NCBI GenBank assembly: GCA_016617855.1
Contig: JAECUM010004441.1
Coordinates: 1-64,000, forward strand
DNA from: Megalonaias nervosa
Taxonomy: Eukaryota; Mollusca; Bivalvia; Unionida; Unionidae
DNA: 64,000 bases
Direction: 5' to 3'
Shown: positions 1 to 11,064 of the stretch, piece by piece
How positions within the stretch are numbered: position 1 is the first letter of the stretch
Layout: each line of letters opens with the position of its first letter
Position numbers and translations under genes: made by a program
Notes under the pieces: model-generated
What the model was told of the DNA's origin: nothing
Databases searched by the model: none
The model's input: only the letters and a program-made list of their open reading frames with translations

Positions 1-1
1 C

Positions 2-1657
2 GGGGGTAATATTGTTCTTTTAAGTAATAAATCTAAGCCCGGAATACTTACTGGTATTGATAAACCCTACTATATACAGAGTTATCCAGCAACTGCAGTT
101 GTATATGGAATATTTCCGCTAAATAATAAACCTAATGTTGCGGATCTGAAACCGATGAAAATATCAAGAATAAACTGCGTAGCTGAACGAGTTACAGAAC
201 ATTTTACAAACGCGATACGTGGTAATGGCTTAACAGATTTAAGACGTAAAAAAATAAACACATGGGCAGAGTCGGTTAAAGATGCTGGTGCATCTATTAA
301 GGATGTTGCTGAACTAGAAAAGTTATTAAGATTTCCAATAACGGTAAAAACACTAACCGGAGAGATATTATACGAACCAAAATATATAAAAAATGGAAAC
401 CCTATAACAATCGTTGATCATAATGCACATGCATGGACTAATGCTGTAACGATATTTCCACGAGATAAAAAAGTTAAGTTTTATGATGGTGATATATTTG
501 ATTTTATTAAAAATATCAGCAAAAGCGACCCTGTGTCTGTTTGGTTATTTCAGAGTTCGGAATATAATCATTATGATCAATTTGTACGGCCTAACGGTGA
601 TATTTATCGTACAGAATTTCTTCATGAAGAAATGGAACATCTTGCATTGAAATATACTTCTGATGATGTCATAGTTAGACAATTACTGAATAACTGCTTT
701 ACTGTTCCGTCAGTAGCTGCTCATTTCGCTCAGGAGAAAAATTCATGGAAAACGACAAGATCGGAATTTCTTGAAGATGTCAAGAAAAGTTGTATAGAAT
801 ATGGGCACGGTGGGTTATGGAACACCAAATACGATTACAATGATGTTATCTCGGTTGATATGGTGGCGTGTTATCCTGGGAGTTTTCTTGGATATGGAGT
901 ATGTTCTAAGTACTTTAAGAGATTCGGACATCCTACACATGACATGACCAGGGTTGCGATAAACGGACATTTACCAGATTTTGACTTAACCGGATTTGCT
1001 CATGTAGAATTATTCGAATTTGCAGAAAATATCCATCCGATTACTTATGCTTGGTTTGGAAGACATTTTTCAGAAAAATGTTGGGTTCCGATAGTACTAT
1101 TGCGATATATGCTTGATGCTGGATTTTTAATATCGTTGAGAGTAACTGAAGCGATTATATCGTATAGTTCACAGAAACAAGTTTGGTTACCAGAACCGAA
1201 CAGATTTAATATTGATGATACCAGAAAAGAATTCCCTGATATTGATGAAGATCATATTATTAAAATAAATAAATGCAGAAACGAATACGATGAGAAATTT
1301 GCAAAAGATCTCGGTAGAAAGATAATCGGTAAATTTACTCAAGGTGGTTCATACGATCATAAACGAGCGTGTACAAGATTGATTATGGACGATGCTGAAA
1401 TAGATTTTATAATCGCTGATACAACTGAGAAAAATACGTTTATAAACAGATGTAATGCTTATTTATCAGATGGAACGAAATTAGGTACCATTGTGAGCTA
1501 CCTTGATGGCGACTCACCGCAGTTTACTCATTTAAGATCTTCGATGTTAGCTTATGTTTCGATAAACCTACTATCGATGATAAATAAATTTCCCCGTTAC
1601 GCCGTCAGAGTCGCTACGGATTCATTTTATGTACATAAAAAATATAAAGATTATTAA
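2..1657 (+). CDS. polB: Family-B (protein-primed) DNA polymerase, N-terminally partial, fused to the downstream helicase frame
   Basis: It would replicate the element DNA from a protein primer, as Polinton and adenovirus-type polymerases do. The frame is open from base 2, so the start lies outside the window; the ATG at 155 is only the first internal Met. Polymerase motif A is visible as DMVACYPGSF (Asp at about 857). The motif B region is RKIIGKFTQGG near 1315, and motif C is VATDSF near 1612. The TAA at 1655-1657 is in frame with the helicase that follows. In Polinton-2 the corresponding junction is uninterrupted, so the stop is probably a mutation inside one polyprotein rather than a true end. 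The exonuclease domain is not clear in this part. Confidence 0.9.
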   Translation, partial: GGNIVLLSNKSKPGILTGIDKPYYIQSYPATAVVYGIFPLNNKPNVADLKPMKISRINCVAERVTEHFTNAIRGNGLTDLRRKKINTWAESVKDAGASIKDVAELEKLLRFPITVKTLTGEILYEPKYIKNGNPITIVDHNAHAWTNAVTIFPRDKKVKFYDGDIFDFIKNISKSDPVSVWLFQSSEYNHYDQFVRPNGDIYRTEFLHEEMEHLALKYTSDDVIVRQLLNNCFTVPSVAAHFAQEKNSWKTTRSEFLEDVKKSCIEYGHGGLWNTKYDYNDVISVDMVACYPGSFLGYGVCSKYFKRFGHPTHDMTRVAINGHLPDFDLTGFAHVELFEFAENIHPITYAWFGRHFSEKCWVPIVLLRYMLDAGFLISLRVTEAIISYSSQKQVWLPEPNRFNIDDTRKEFPDIDEDHIIKINKCRNEYDEKFAKDLGRKIIGKFTQGGSYDHKRACTRLIMDDAEIDFIIADTTEKNTFINRCNAYLSDGTKLGTIVSYLDGDSPQFTHLRSSMLAYVSINLLSMINKFPRYAVRVATDSFYVHKKYKDY

Positions 1658-3101
1658 AACTCGGTAATGGTGAGAGGGAGAATATGGAGAATAAAACAAG
1701 AAAATATATTTAGTTATTCTGAATCTGCAGATGTTGAAATTATAGAGACATATTACAGAAATAATAATCAAATATTAAAGTCATCTGCACCATCTGTATA
1801 TGATCCAGTATCTAGACATAAGACCGTTTATCTTAATGGGTGTGGTGGTTCAGGTAAAACAACTCGTGCGATTAATTTATTTATAAATAATAATTCGGAT
1901 ATGATTGTTTTGACACCTACACATAAACTTGCTAGAGAAATAAAGCAACGAGGAGTAAAATCGTGTACATATCACAGTTTCTTTAGATGGTGCGGAGACA
2001 CGTGGACTCCATCGCGGATGGGTGAAAAATATATACCTAAATATATTATATGGGACGAGATATGCACGGTGTCGTTAGAAACATTAAAAACATTTCTTGA
2101 ATGGTTATTGACAAAGAATACTGCTGTGATTATGTGCGGCGATCATGGTCAACCACCACCCTTTGTTGGACAGTCTCCACATGAATGGCTAAAGAATAAC
2201 GTAAATTATTATGAAGAAATACATAATGACCATAGAGCTATCGATGAACCGCTGAAGGAATTTAAAAGATTAATCAGACTTCAGCCAGACAGAGTACAAT
2301 GTGAGATAAATGCGAGGAGTAATTCCAGAGACTTCTATAAATGAATTTTGGACTTCATGGAATCCCGCTGATTTAATAGTCGCGAGTAGAAAGGTAGTTC
2401 GTGATGAACTACAGGATAAATTATTTACGTTACATAAAGAAAAGTTTCCAACGTTACCTGTACCTTTGTGCTATCGCCCAGCAGATACTCGACGACAGAA
2501 TATTGAAGTTGAAATACCAGGTGGAGACGCTGAAAATATCCGAGTACAAAATCTTGTACTGAATCACATTGTTTTGGTTGCCTGTGATGTTATTGAGAGC
2601 GCATTGAACATGGAAAAATCACCGTGGGTGTTAGGATACGCTATAACGATTCATTCGTCACAGGGATTAACTATCTCTGATACAAATATCTGGATTGTAG
2701 ATGATCGTATCGAATGGTCAAACTTAGTCTATCATGCAGTATCTCGTGTTAGAAGAATAACTCAACTACATAGGGTTATTATAGATTACGTGATAACTGA
2801 GGAAATTACTAATGACGATGTTGTAATAAAGAAAAAATTAGCTGGTTATAAACAATGTGACAAAAAAAAAAACAAGCGTCATTTTGATATTGATATTGAA
2901 TTTATTATAACACTAAAGCAACTACAAAATAATCATTGCGCAAGTTGCAACTGTAATATGTTATGGCAGTGTTCGAATAATAATCCAAGACAATTTACCG
3001 TAGACAGAATTAATAGTGATCTCGGTCACACACGTGAAAATGTAATGCTGACCTGTCTTGAGTGTAATCGACGTCGAGGTTCTGGACGTTTACAAAATTG
3101 A
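1658..3101 (+). pseudogene. SF1 Pif1/RecD-like helicase with C-terminal HNH domain, one frameshift
   Basis: The reading frame is the same as the polymerase and begins right after its TAA. Walker A GCGGSGKTT lies near 1838, Walker B WDEIC near 2054 and motif III GDHGQPPPF near 2140. A one-base insertion near 2308 moves the frame; the second part (2310-3101) carries ITIHSSQGL (motif V) and VYHAVSRVRR (motif VI). The last 70 residues form an HNH-like zinc module: CASC, then FTVDRINSDLGH, then CLECNRRR. The family unwinds DNA; HNH domains nick or cut it. The end converges on the integrase tail with about 12 bp overlap (3090-3101). A fused helicase is unlike the usual Polinton gene layout I know. 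Confidence 0.87.
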
Positions 3102-4070
3102 GCTTGGTGGTAATTGCGTATTCTCAGGAATTATTTGTAATTGTTCACGTACAAATCCACGCTGAGGGGCAGTAGAATCTAGTCTGTATATTGGAGGTCT
3201 GCCAGTGGATCTAACCACGCTAGAAATTTTATGTGTAGTCACGCTCCAGATAGGATCGGTTGCTCTTTTTTTACCACCTTCAATTTCGCCAGGTTCATAT
3301 AAATATCTAACTGTAACATTACCTAATACTGGTTGAGAGAAAGATTCATGTCGTCCGTAGCCATTGGGTATATATTTTTTTTGGATCGCATTAGAAGGTT
3401 TCATGGAAGTTGCACGAGTAATTTCATTATTCAACGCAGCTATCACACTCGGTAATCTTGCAACCCATTCACGAGATCTATCTTTGAAGTCAGTAGATAT
3501 TTCCTTTGCATATTGATATCCGAATAACCGCTCGGCAAGTGTTCTATTAAATCGTTCAACGATTGCATGATCACGATGAATTTCAGTATGTCCTCGTCTG
3601 ATTTTAACGTTATGTTTCTTCATCAACGATGATACTACTAAAAGAAATTCTTTACCGGGATCAACTTGTAATAACCGTGGCCATCGTAGACCGCCACGTT
3701 GATAAATGCGTTCAAACGCAGATGCAGCTTCAGATGTTGTCTTTGTTGATAACGGCTCCGCTTCTTTATATCTACTCGCAATGTCAACGACATTTAACGC
3801 GTATTTGTACGTGCGTGATTTTCGTCCACGTGTTTTAATAGTATCGTGTGGTAAAAATAAAATATCTGCTTAATGAACTTCATTAGGGACACTAACATCA
3901 AAATGCGCGTAATGAATTCTTTTAGGTGGACTTAGGAAGATTTGCCATATTGCCTGTCGTGCTAACCATGATGCAGCGACATCACGTGAAACTTTTGCTG
4001 TTTCGGCGAGTTTACTAATCGCTGCTTTACCTCTCCAAAATCCTCTCAGGGAATAATAAACAGATTCCAT
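3090..4070 (-). pseudogene. int: Polinton DDE integrase, full length with a single in-frame stop
   Basis: This retroviral-type integrase inserts the element. It is one frame of 326 codons from the ATG at 4070, interrupted only by a TAA at 3870-3872. The Polinton-2 copy has a Gln codon there, so the stop is a recent lesion. Catalytic residues: first Asp in the ADILFL segment (about 3866), second Asp in LLQVDPGKEF (about 3660), Glu in DHAIVERFNRTL (about 3557). The C-terminal part (YRLDSTAPQRGF...) looks like the SH3-like tail of the family. The start sits in the context atcataatgg. It is convergent with the helicase and divergent from nothing close upstream. Confidence 0.92.
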
Positions 4071-4086
4071 TATGATAGTTATATAA

Positions 4087-4606
4087 TTAATTACCAGCCC
4101 CTAACACTAGTTTACCTTTCATAGCAGTTTTTACTAGAAAACTAGCTAATTTTTCTCTGAGAGATTTATTAGGTATAGCATTTAACGCGTGAATCAATTT
4201 CACATCCGCGAGATGTCGTTGTTGCAAATCTTTACTTTTATAAAGCAACATCATGAACATGACACGCTTGATCAATCTTATTTACTGGATACTCTCCTGG
4301 TTTTGGTTGATCTTGATCATCAAGTCGGATATCAAGACGAGTTCCTGGGCCACAATAATTATATCCGGGTAAATGTTTCTCACCGGGATATTTAGCCCAT
4401 GGAGTTCCTGGTAATTTTCCTAATAAAGCGGCTATATCACCCCCACCTGTCTTTGTTCCTGACTTAGTCATGGAGACAAATTTATATTTTTTGGTACCAC
4501 ATTTCACACACTTGCCTGTAAGTGCACGTCTTTTATTTTTTGTTGTTACTGTCGTTAATTCAGTAGTATCGGTAGGTGCTCTGCATCGAACACAATATAG
4601 ACTCAT
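4087..4606 (-). pseudogene. Zinc-ribbon plus phospholipase-A2-like protein, one frameshift
   Basis: The N-terminus has two Cys pairs (YCVRC and GKCVKC, a zinc ribbon). It is followed by the PLA2 signature of parvovirus/adenovirus-like virions: calcium loop YCGPGTRLD and the catalytic CHVHD pair near 4255. A one-base insertion just after the His-Asp pair (about 4245) breaks the frame; the helical C-terminus continues in another frame to 4087. In related virions such a domain acts on membranes during entry; that role is inferred here. I place the start at 4606 (MSLYCVRC) rather than at the Met at 4684, because the zinc ribbon begins there and the upstream bases belong to the divergent ATPase side. 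No counterpart is seen in Polinton-2. Confidence 0.82.
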
Positions 4607-4695
4607 ATTATTTATTATATGGATATAATTGACTTTCTGCGACACGAAAACAAGAGCCAGTAAAGCACCATCCAGCGTTACCAAATTCTATCAGA

Positions 4696-5295
4696 ATGAT
4701 TATAATAGGCCCATCTGGAAGTGGAAAGACGCAATTATTGCTTAATCTAATAATGCGATGGCTGAAGTGGGATAAATTATATTTAGTGGCGCCATCTATA
4801 GATGATCAGCGATGTTACGAAGTACTTAAAGATTTTAATGAAAACGCAAAATCGTTACATGAAGACAATGTCATAGATTTTATTACTGATACTGATGAAG
4901 CGCCATCTGTAGATGATCTCAGGGCCACTGGCCCTCATGGATTCATTAATAATTTAGTAGTGTATGATGATGTTATGCTGGACAAACAATCAAATCCAGC
5001 TAGAATATTTTCACGAGGTAGACATAAAAATACAGACGTGATTTATGTTACACAGAGATATACACAAATTCCAAAAGTAATCAGTCACAACTGTAATATT
5101 TTAGTTGTGTTCAACGGAGTTGATAATCATACGCTGCAAAATATTTATTACACTTGGTGTTCAGGCGACATGGACATGAACAAATTTAAAAATTTCTTTT
5201 CAAAAGCACAAGCTGCTCCCTTTGGTTTTGTAACGATAAATTTACATGATCCTAGGTCAAGATATCGCAACGGACTTGATATAATTTTTGGATAA
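4696..5295 (+). CDS. A32/FtsK-HerA-type genome-packaging ATPase
   Basis: The protein has Walker A GPSGSGKTQ at its start, Walker B region NLVVYDDVML near 4950 and a sensor-like VIYVTQRY near 5040. These mark the ATPase that pumps DNA into capsids in Polintons and other double-jelly-roll viruses. The frame stays open upstream to about 4640 (a stretch ending LPNSIR precedes the Met), so the true start may be earlier, possibly with a small frame change from an ATG at 4619. The gene is complete at its 3' end and lies 7 bp before the terminal repeat. Polinton-2 has the same gene in the same place next to its left terminal repeat. Confidence 0.9.
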   Translation: MIIIGPSGSGKTQLLLNLIMRWLKWDKLYLVAPSIDDQRCYEVLKDFNENAKSLHEDNVIDFITDTDEAPSVDDLRATGPHGFINNLVVYDDVMLDKQSNPARIFSRGRHKNTDVIYVTQRYTQIPKVISHNCNILVVFNGVDNHTLQNIYYTWCSGDMDMNKFKNFFSKAQAAPFGFVTINLHDPRSRYRNGLDIIFG

Positions 5296-5302
5296 AAATC
5301 AT

Positions 5303-5470
5303 AGCAGCAGAGAGGGTGAATGACAAAAATTAAGGACCAGCACGTGAAAAAATCTGGTCAATTAAAGAAGTTTTCATTATTAAGACAAAAACTTATTTTT
5401 TTTTCAGGGAACCCTTAATTTTCAAAAATAAGGTCTCTACAAAGTTGTAGGGTTCACCCTCTCTGCTGCT
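5303..5470. repeat. Right terminal inverted repeat of Polinton-1 (short version)
   Basis: This 168-bp unit is bracketed by inverted copies of a 17-18 base motif: it starts agcagcagagagggtga and ends tcaccctctctgctgct. The outer end reads (reverse strand) ...gagggtgaaccctac and the inner end gagggtgaatgaca. The same two-ended design occurs at 28957-29218, 33288-33540 and 45598-45847. The interior is shorter than in the other units. Confidence 0.85.
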
Positions 5471-5474
5471 CATA

Positions 5475-5935
5475 TACTTTGGTAGCAGGAAAAGTCATTG
5501 TTTTCAGTGAAACAAAAGACCTGCACTTAAATATCAGCATCATTTATTGTATCCTGGGACTCAAAGGAACTGCTCCTAGGTAGATGCATCAGGCATAGTA
5601 TTCTTCGAATCAAAATACCCAGATTTGGGTAGCAGGATCAGTTATTGTATTCTGGAAATCAACAAAACTGCACTTAAGTTGTAGCATAATGCTTTGTATT
5701 CTGTGAATCAAAAGACCTGCACATGCGTAGTGGCATCAGTTATTGTATTTTGGAAATCAAAAGACCTGCACTTCAGTATCGGCATTATTTATTTATTTTT
5801 TTTTGTAAAGAAAAGACCGGCATTTTAGTACCAGCATCACTGATTATTTTCTGGGACTCAAACGAACTTAACCTGGGTAATGACATCAGTTATTGTATTC
5901 TGAGAATCAAAATACCGAACATGGGTAGCATGAAA
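5475..5935. repeat. Minisatellite, about 8-9 diverged units of roughly 50 bp
   Basis: Units share the core 'catcagttattgtattctgg', then 'aatcaaaagacctgcactt' and 'gtagca'. Clear copies begin near 5485, 5532, 5590, 5636, 5690, 5737, 5785 and 5885. It lies between the Polinton-1 terminus and the Gypsy gag remnant and may mark the point where that retroelement was truncated. No coding function is seen. Confidence 0.8.
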
Positions 5936-5939
5936 TAAG

Positions 5940-7377
5940 AGCATTTGGAATAGGTCCATCTTCATTCTGTTGCTTACGTTTTAATTTGTAGCAATCAGCA
6001 ATAAAATGCCCTTCTTTCTGAAACTGGTACACATAGGAAGAGATAAGGATTTCTGTCTTATCAGAAACTTGATTTTCGAAAGCCGTGCCAGATGGAGATT
6101 TGGAAGTGCTCATATTAAACAGAGATAATTTTTACCAGATGACTCCCAAGCTGAAGACTTACTGACAAAATAAATGTTATGAGCTAAGAAATACTCGTTA
6201 GCTGTATCAGCATCATTTTCCAAGGTTTTGACATTGTGCTCATCTAGGCAAGTCTTAACATCATTATGGATGCAATTCTTGAACTCTTCAACTAATATGG
6301 GTTATCTGAGATTTTCGTATTCTTGATGAAATTTCATGGATATGACACCACCTATCAAATAATTGCTCTTTTTCTTTTGCAAATTTGACATTGGTTTTTC
6401 CAGTTTTTTTTATAGTTTCTAAACTTCTGTCAATAAGCTGCAGGTACCACACATAATCGTCCAAGATATATACCTTAACCAGATCACAATCAGTACTTTG
6501 CTGTACTGGCAGGGAAGGGTAGATGTCACAAGCTTTGGCAAAACGTGCATATTATAATACCATAGTCCAATGCTCTCTGGCCATTCCAAATTATCAGCAA
6601 GTTTTGTTCAAAATGAGAAAAAAAATTATCTTCTTCGTTATCTTTAAAAGTGGGTACTAACCATATAGTCTTAGTAACATCAGACCCTGAACTTGTGTGT
6701 AAATGGGGATGTGCTTTTCACTTGCAAGCTCGATTTCATTTTTGATCTAAATTGAAATTCCTTTCTTCCTTTTTCTCTTGCTCTCTGCATTCATCTTTCT
6801 CTCTCTCTTTCCTCTTTCTCTTATTGTCTTTCTGTCAATGCACATGTATCTCTTCTTTCTTTCTGAAATGTCATTGTCTCTCTTGCTCTCTGTAATTGCA
6901 TTTGCCTCTCTTTCTCTAAATGCATTTATCTCTATCTCCCATTTCTCTAATTGCATTTGCCTCTCTCTTTCCTTGTTTCTCTAATTGCATTTCTTCCCTT
7001 CTTTCTCTTTCTAAGCTCTAGCTTTTTTCATCTCACTTTCTTTGTTGAAATTTAATTTCAATTCCAGACCTTGAACACTGGAGCCAGAAGGAGACTTATT
7101 AATCAAACCTAAAGCACTTTTATCAAAACACTCTTTACTACCAAATACTGGACCAAAATATTTTTTTATTTCTTGCTTCATTAAAGAAGCCTTTGTCTCA
7201 GAAAGATCATATTGTCTGGCAAGCTGGAGCAATTCATCCTTTTTCAAGAACTCTAACCTTTCCTATGTAGAATTTGAAAGGAAATGTCTGGCAAAATGGA
7301 GCAATTCATCCTTTTTCAAAGGACTCTAACCATTCCTGGGTAGGATTTAAAATAAAGGTCCCCACTTTAGATGACAT
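5940..7377 (-). pseudogene. gag: Gypsy-type retrotransposon gag pseudogene
   Basis: Read on the minus strand from an ATG at 7377, the product starts with the SAP-like segment KKDELLQLARQYDL typical of Gypsy Gag proteins of aquatic invertebrates and fish. It continues through an acidic/arginine-rich region (6750-7000, spoiled by a tctctctttc low-complexity tract) and a capsid-like part with LVEEFKNCIHNDVKT and NDADTANEYFLAHN (about 6190-6300). It ends in a decayed zinc knuckle, QKEGHFIADCYK (about 6000), whose first two Cys are lost. There is a local duplication of about 76 bp around 7200-7330 and several frame breaks. No protease, RT or integrase follows; the element stops at the minisatellite. 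Confidence 0.75.
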
Positions 7378-7527
7378 TGTAAAAGCAAGTTAGTTTCATC
7401 ACTAAAATTTGTGAAATAAAACCAAGGATTTAGACAATTCCAAAACAAAGTGAATTTAAATTTCAAAATTGAAGTTTTCTGAAAGTTTAAAGAAATTTGT
7501 ATTCCATGCACAAGCCCCTAATTTCTG

Positions 7528-8400
7528 CTTACAACTCTAGGTCTTAAACAATATAACAAAAAAGAATGAAAACCAAAAAGTTTTGTAAACTTGAACAAAA
7601 CAATAGATAATTTAGAATAAAAAGTAATAATGTAACAATAATTTATAGCTTTGAGAATTAAATCCTACATAATCCTAGAAATTCTAATATGAGTCCTATT
7701 TAATTAAGTTCTGAATAAACTTCAGTAGTATTCCAAATAACTTCCAATGCTGAAGGTGTTGATATGCCTGCAGTGGCCTGTAGTCTCTTACGTAATAATG
7801 TACCAATAACATGAATTATAATAATGTGCCAACAGTCTTTTGTTAAATCACAACAATATAATCTAAGAAGATATAATCCTTATTTGAATTTCACTATAAT
7901 TCCAAATCTCTCTGTCCAAGAATATTTAATGGAGCACTTTGTATTTCCAGAGTAGAATATTTCTGAATTAAATAATTTCAACACAAATCAATTCAAACAC
8001 AATAAAAATAAAATTGATTCTGCTCAGTTGTTATTATGATTAATTTTCAGATAAACAAGATTTTTATAAAAATCTAAGACATTAAAAGAAAATGCAGAAA
8101 AGGTCAAAAGTTCATAATTCTAGAGCAATCTAAGCCATAATTAGAAGGTCCATTACAACAATCATAATAAAGCATAAGACAAATGCAATATACACCAAGT
8201 GTTGCTATGTGAAAAATACCAATATCCTTAACTCTGATTAACACAATCATTCTTAATAGTTTTCTTTCACTAAAAAAAGAATGTTGTTTACAAAACTGTC
8301 ACTGATTTTGGACTAGGTTAGATACTAAAAACAATTTTACATTGCCCATAGCATATTATGAATAAACAAAACTAACAAAGAATGCAAATCAAATATGCCT
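7528..8400. repeat. LTR-like dispersed repeat, copy 1 (upstream of gag)
   Basis: About 850 bp matches 13846-14690 in the same orientation. Shared landmarks are 'aacaagttttgtaaa', 'acagtcttttg', 'gagcactttgta', 'attctgcttcag' and 'gattttggacta'. Because it lies just 5' of the minus-strand gag start, it is most simply the 5' LTR of that Gypsy element. Exact TG...CA ends and a primer-binding site were not identified. Confidence 0.5.
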
Positions 8401-8699
8401 AACGAAAGATAAACTTTAGCATTGGACTTTGCTAAAGGTGTATGGACCTCCAACCATTGCTACAGCTGCGGATACTACATTTGCCTCGCAATTCTCACTG
8501 GAACAGATCATTTACAACAAGAGTTGCAATCTTTGATTGACCAAGCAAACCTGTCAGAAACTTTCAAAAGTCACACAGATGCTGGCAATTGCTGCAACAT
8601 CTTCAAAGGCTTCACCAGAAAGTTTAGATGAGACAGCAAGCACTCCAAGTGCAATTGTGACTTAGATGGCCAAGAATTTACAATAGTGGGGATATTGAT

Positions 8700-8732
<33 letters not shown>

Positions 8733-10404
8733 AGTGACTGTCAAAGACATAGTCAGAGACATTTCATCAAAAGCAAATAGAAGACATTGTTCACAAAACA
8801 CCTCTGAATCACAAGAATTCTCCCCAGTACTGAAAGAAATCAATTTACCTCAAGATAGGCAAGAAGCATTGTTAGCGACAATTTCAATGTAAACAAATTC
8901 TACAACTGACTCTCATTGTGAAAGAGGAGTGAGAGGAACATGTGGAAATTGAAAACTACCAATCAGGTTTCCACCTTTACCTACTATACAAAGAAATGAA
9001 AGCGTGGGTCAAAAAGATAAAGAAGTCATCCCATTCGAAGCAGAAAGAAAGGAAGTAAATAAAGAAGTGAAAGAGGACTGATCACATCTGTCTGCACTAT
9101 AATCCATTCCCATTGCTCGTCGTACACACATGGCATAGCAAAAAGAATCCATCACAATAACAGAAGATCATCGGAAGTTATCGAGCAACATTGACTAGCA
9201 TTTACTCCAACCTGTCACAAACTACAATGGGGGAATTCAAAATTGTATTGAGCTTAAAAAACAAAACTAAGAAAGTTATGCATCTACTGCTTACAAGAAT
9301 GGTAGCAACAACAGTCAATGTATACTTATCACTAATCCATTTAACGCAATTTTCTGAGAAGTTTGAATGTGGTATTTGCTATTCATCATCAATAGCAAGA
9401 AGATATGGCTCAAGTATCCCGCTTTGCTTTGTCCTATTGAGGTTACAAGTATTTTATCTTTCATTCACATATTTTCTGCTTAACTTCACTTCTGTCATCC
9501 AAAACAGGTTCTCTACTAATACAAGTAATAAAAATCTTCACATTATGCCATGAATAACTGAGAAAGGACATCAATTTCTTAATTTTCCAGGGCTGATTGT
9601 CATGAAGCCAAACCAGGTGTCATTGAACTTTTAATTTCTAATGAACATTATAAGCCTGAATGTGGAAATAATTTACTTATTAACACTCGCTAAGACTGCC
9701 CTTGTGTATTACTTGATTAGAGTTACTATTGGAGACTTTAGTCTGCTGCAATGTTTGTAATGTTATAATTAATGGTGGACAGTTTTACATGGCTATTTTA
9801 GTGACTATTCTTTTCCCAATCGATAAAATATAACAATAGTAACAGCTGCAGAGGCGACATTCCTACTATCTGTTATAACAACAGCAAAAACCACAGCCAT
9901 AGAAGAGCTGAAAAGTTATGAATCCATTGGAATTTGGCAACTCTATGGAGATAAGAATCATGGCAACATGAAAAATTTATTTTATTCGACTTTACTCAGC
10001 CAGTTCCCTGATTGTGTTTATGGTTCAGGGTCAAAATGGACCTGTACAAAAAAGGTCCATTGCCACAACGGACATGTACTTAAACGATCTGGTCCAAAAA
10101 GGCCCATTTCTGTATGCATTACTAATAGCTACTATCATGTATGCTAATAAAAATAAATGCATAAATATCAATCCTTACTTTTTGTTGTGAAAATATCTAT
10201 GAATACTCTCCAGTGACATATCATTGTGCAATATGTCACGCCCATACACGAGTGATCATGTAATTAATTGCTACACGCTAATATTATTTCTATGTAAAAT
10301 GAACACAGAAGAAAAAACCCAAGTTAGTGAATGTGATGAAAACAGCTTCATTTGCATTTGACTGTTTCCATATCATCAAGTTTAGTAAATATTTTCTATC
10401 ACAT
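8401..10404. other. Intergenic, no gene supported
   Basis: This stretch contains a (CA)15 tract at 8701-8730. The segment 8430-9160 has codon-like stretches in several frames that change every 100 bases or so. It may be a very old retroelement remnant, but no domain could be recognised. The rest is AT-rich unique sequence. Confidence 0.5.
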
Positions 10405-10660
10405 AGACCCATAGAAAATATTATCACCCAATCCCTCCTTAACAGAATTCTGTTAACAGGCAGATCCAGAGAAAATGTCACAGTTGTTCATCCTTAAGAT
10501 AATTCTGCTAACATGCAGACCCAGACAAAGTATTATCATACATTCCCTCCTTAACAGAATTCTGCTATCAGTCAGACCCAGAGAAAATAGTACCACACAA
10601 CTGTACCCTAACAGAATTCTATTAATAGACAGACCAACAGAAACTATTATAATGGTAAGC
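10405..10660. repeat. Short tandem repeat, about 4.5 units of 55-59 bp
   Basis: Units begin 'cagacccagagaaaat' at about 10405, 10461, 10516, 10575 and 10630, and contain 'ccttaacagaattctgtta'. Divergence between units is moderate. It is followed by a long (CA)n tract. Confidence 0.85.
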
Positions 10661-10718
10661 TTCTTTATATATCTACACAATATGGAACTAAAAGAAATGA
10701 TAGTATAATGTTTATTTG

Positions 10719-10720
<2 letters not shown>

Positions 10721-10778
<58 letters not shown>
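10721..10778. repeat. (CA)n microsatellite
   Basis: An uninterrupted run of about 29 CA units. The Val-Cys open frame across it is a by-product of the repeat, not a gene. Confidence 0.97.
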
Positions 10779-10782
<4 letters not shown>

Positions 10783-10924
10783 CCCTTATTGACAACTTTG
10801 TCATGATTATACATGAAATTAAATTAGTGGGAGCAACTCTGACATGCAGTCATTTCTGTTACTAGACATATCAAGAGAATGGGTTATCAGAGTATCTTCC
10901 TTGCATATTTACATAATACAGTTT

Positions 10925-11040
10925 GTTTGGTGTTTTTCAGCACAGCAACAGAAGTATGTTATTCGTGCTGAGGCAAATGGAGTAAAGTCCCTTGCCCAAG
11001 GACGCACCACGGTAGTATAATGTTTATTTCTCAGATGTAT
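10925..11040. repeat. Fragment of a dispersed invertebrate repeat
   Basis: It contains 'agtcccttgcccaaggacgcacca', a phrase found in the tails of several SINE families, and 'tttttcagcacagcaac', similar to the tail of the SINE at 54.55-54.80 kb. Only a fragment is present. Confidence 0.4.
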
Positions 11041-11064
11041 ACATATTACAGGCACACCAGACTG

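Larger units (their letters stand above)
1..5470. mobile_element. Polinton-1, right-hand part of a Polinton/Maverick element
   Basis: The gene set defines this class: protein-primed family-B polymerase, DDE integrase, packaging ATPase and a PLA2-type protein, followed by a terminal repeat ending ...ctgctgct at 5470. The left end lies outside the window, because the polymerase frame is already open at base 2. Order is polymerase-helicase (+), integrase (-), PLA2 (-), ATPase (+), terminal repeat. Few lesions are seen, so this copy is much younger than Polinton-2. The right flank begins catata, but the target duplication cannot be tested without the left end. The structural genes seen in Polinton-2 presumably lie to the left, outside the window. 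Confidence 0.93.

Noticed and set aside
6747..6984. Ser/Leu-rich plus-strand or Arg-rich minus-strand frames
   Set aside because: A tctctctttc low-complexity tract within the gag pseudogene; not a separate gene.
8571..8892. Opposed open frames across the (CA)n tract (Val-Cys / Thr-His repeats)
   Set aside because: They arise from the dinucleotide repeat, which has no stops in several frames; no domain or splice context.
10453..10782. Open frame starting with a Cys-Val run
   Set aside because: Produced by the (CA)n tract and the 56-bp tandem repeat.
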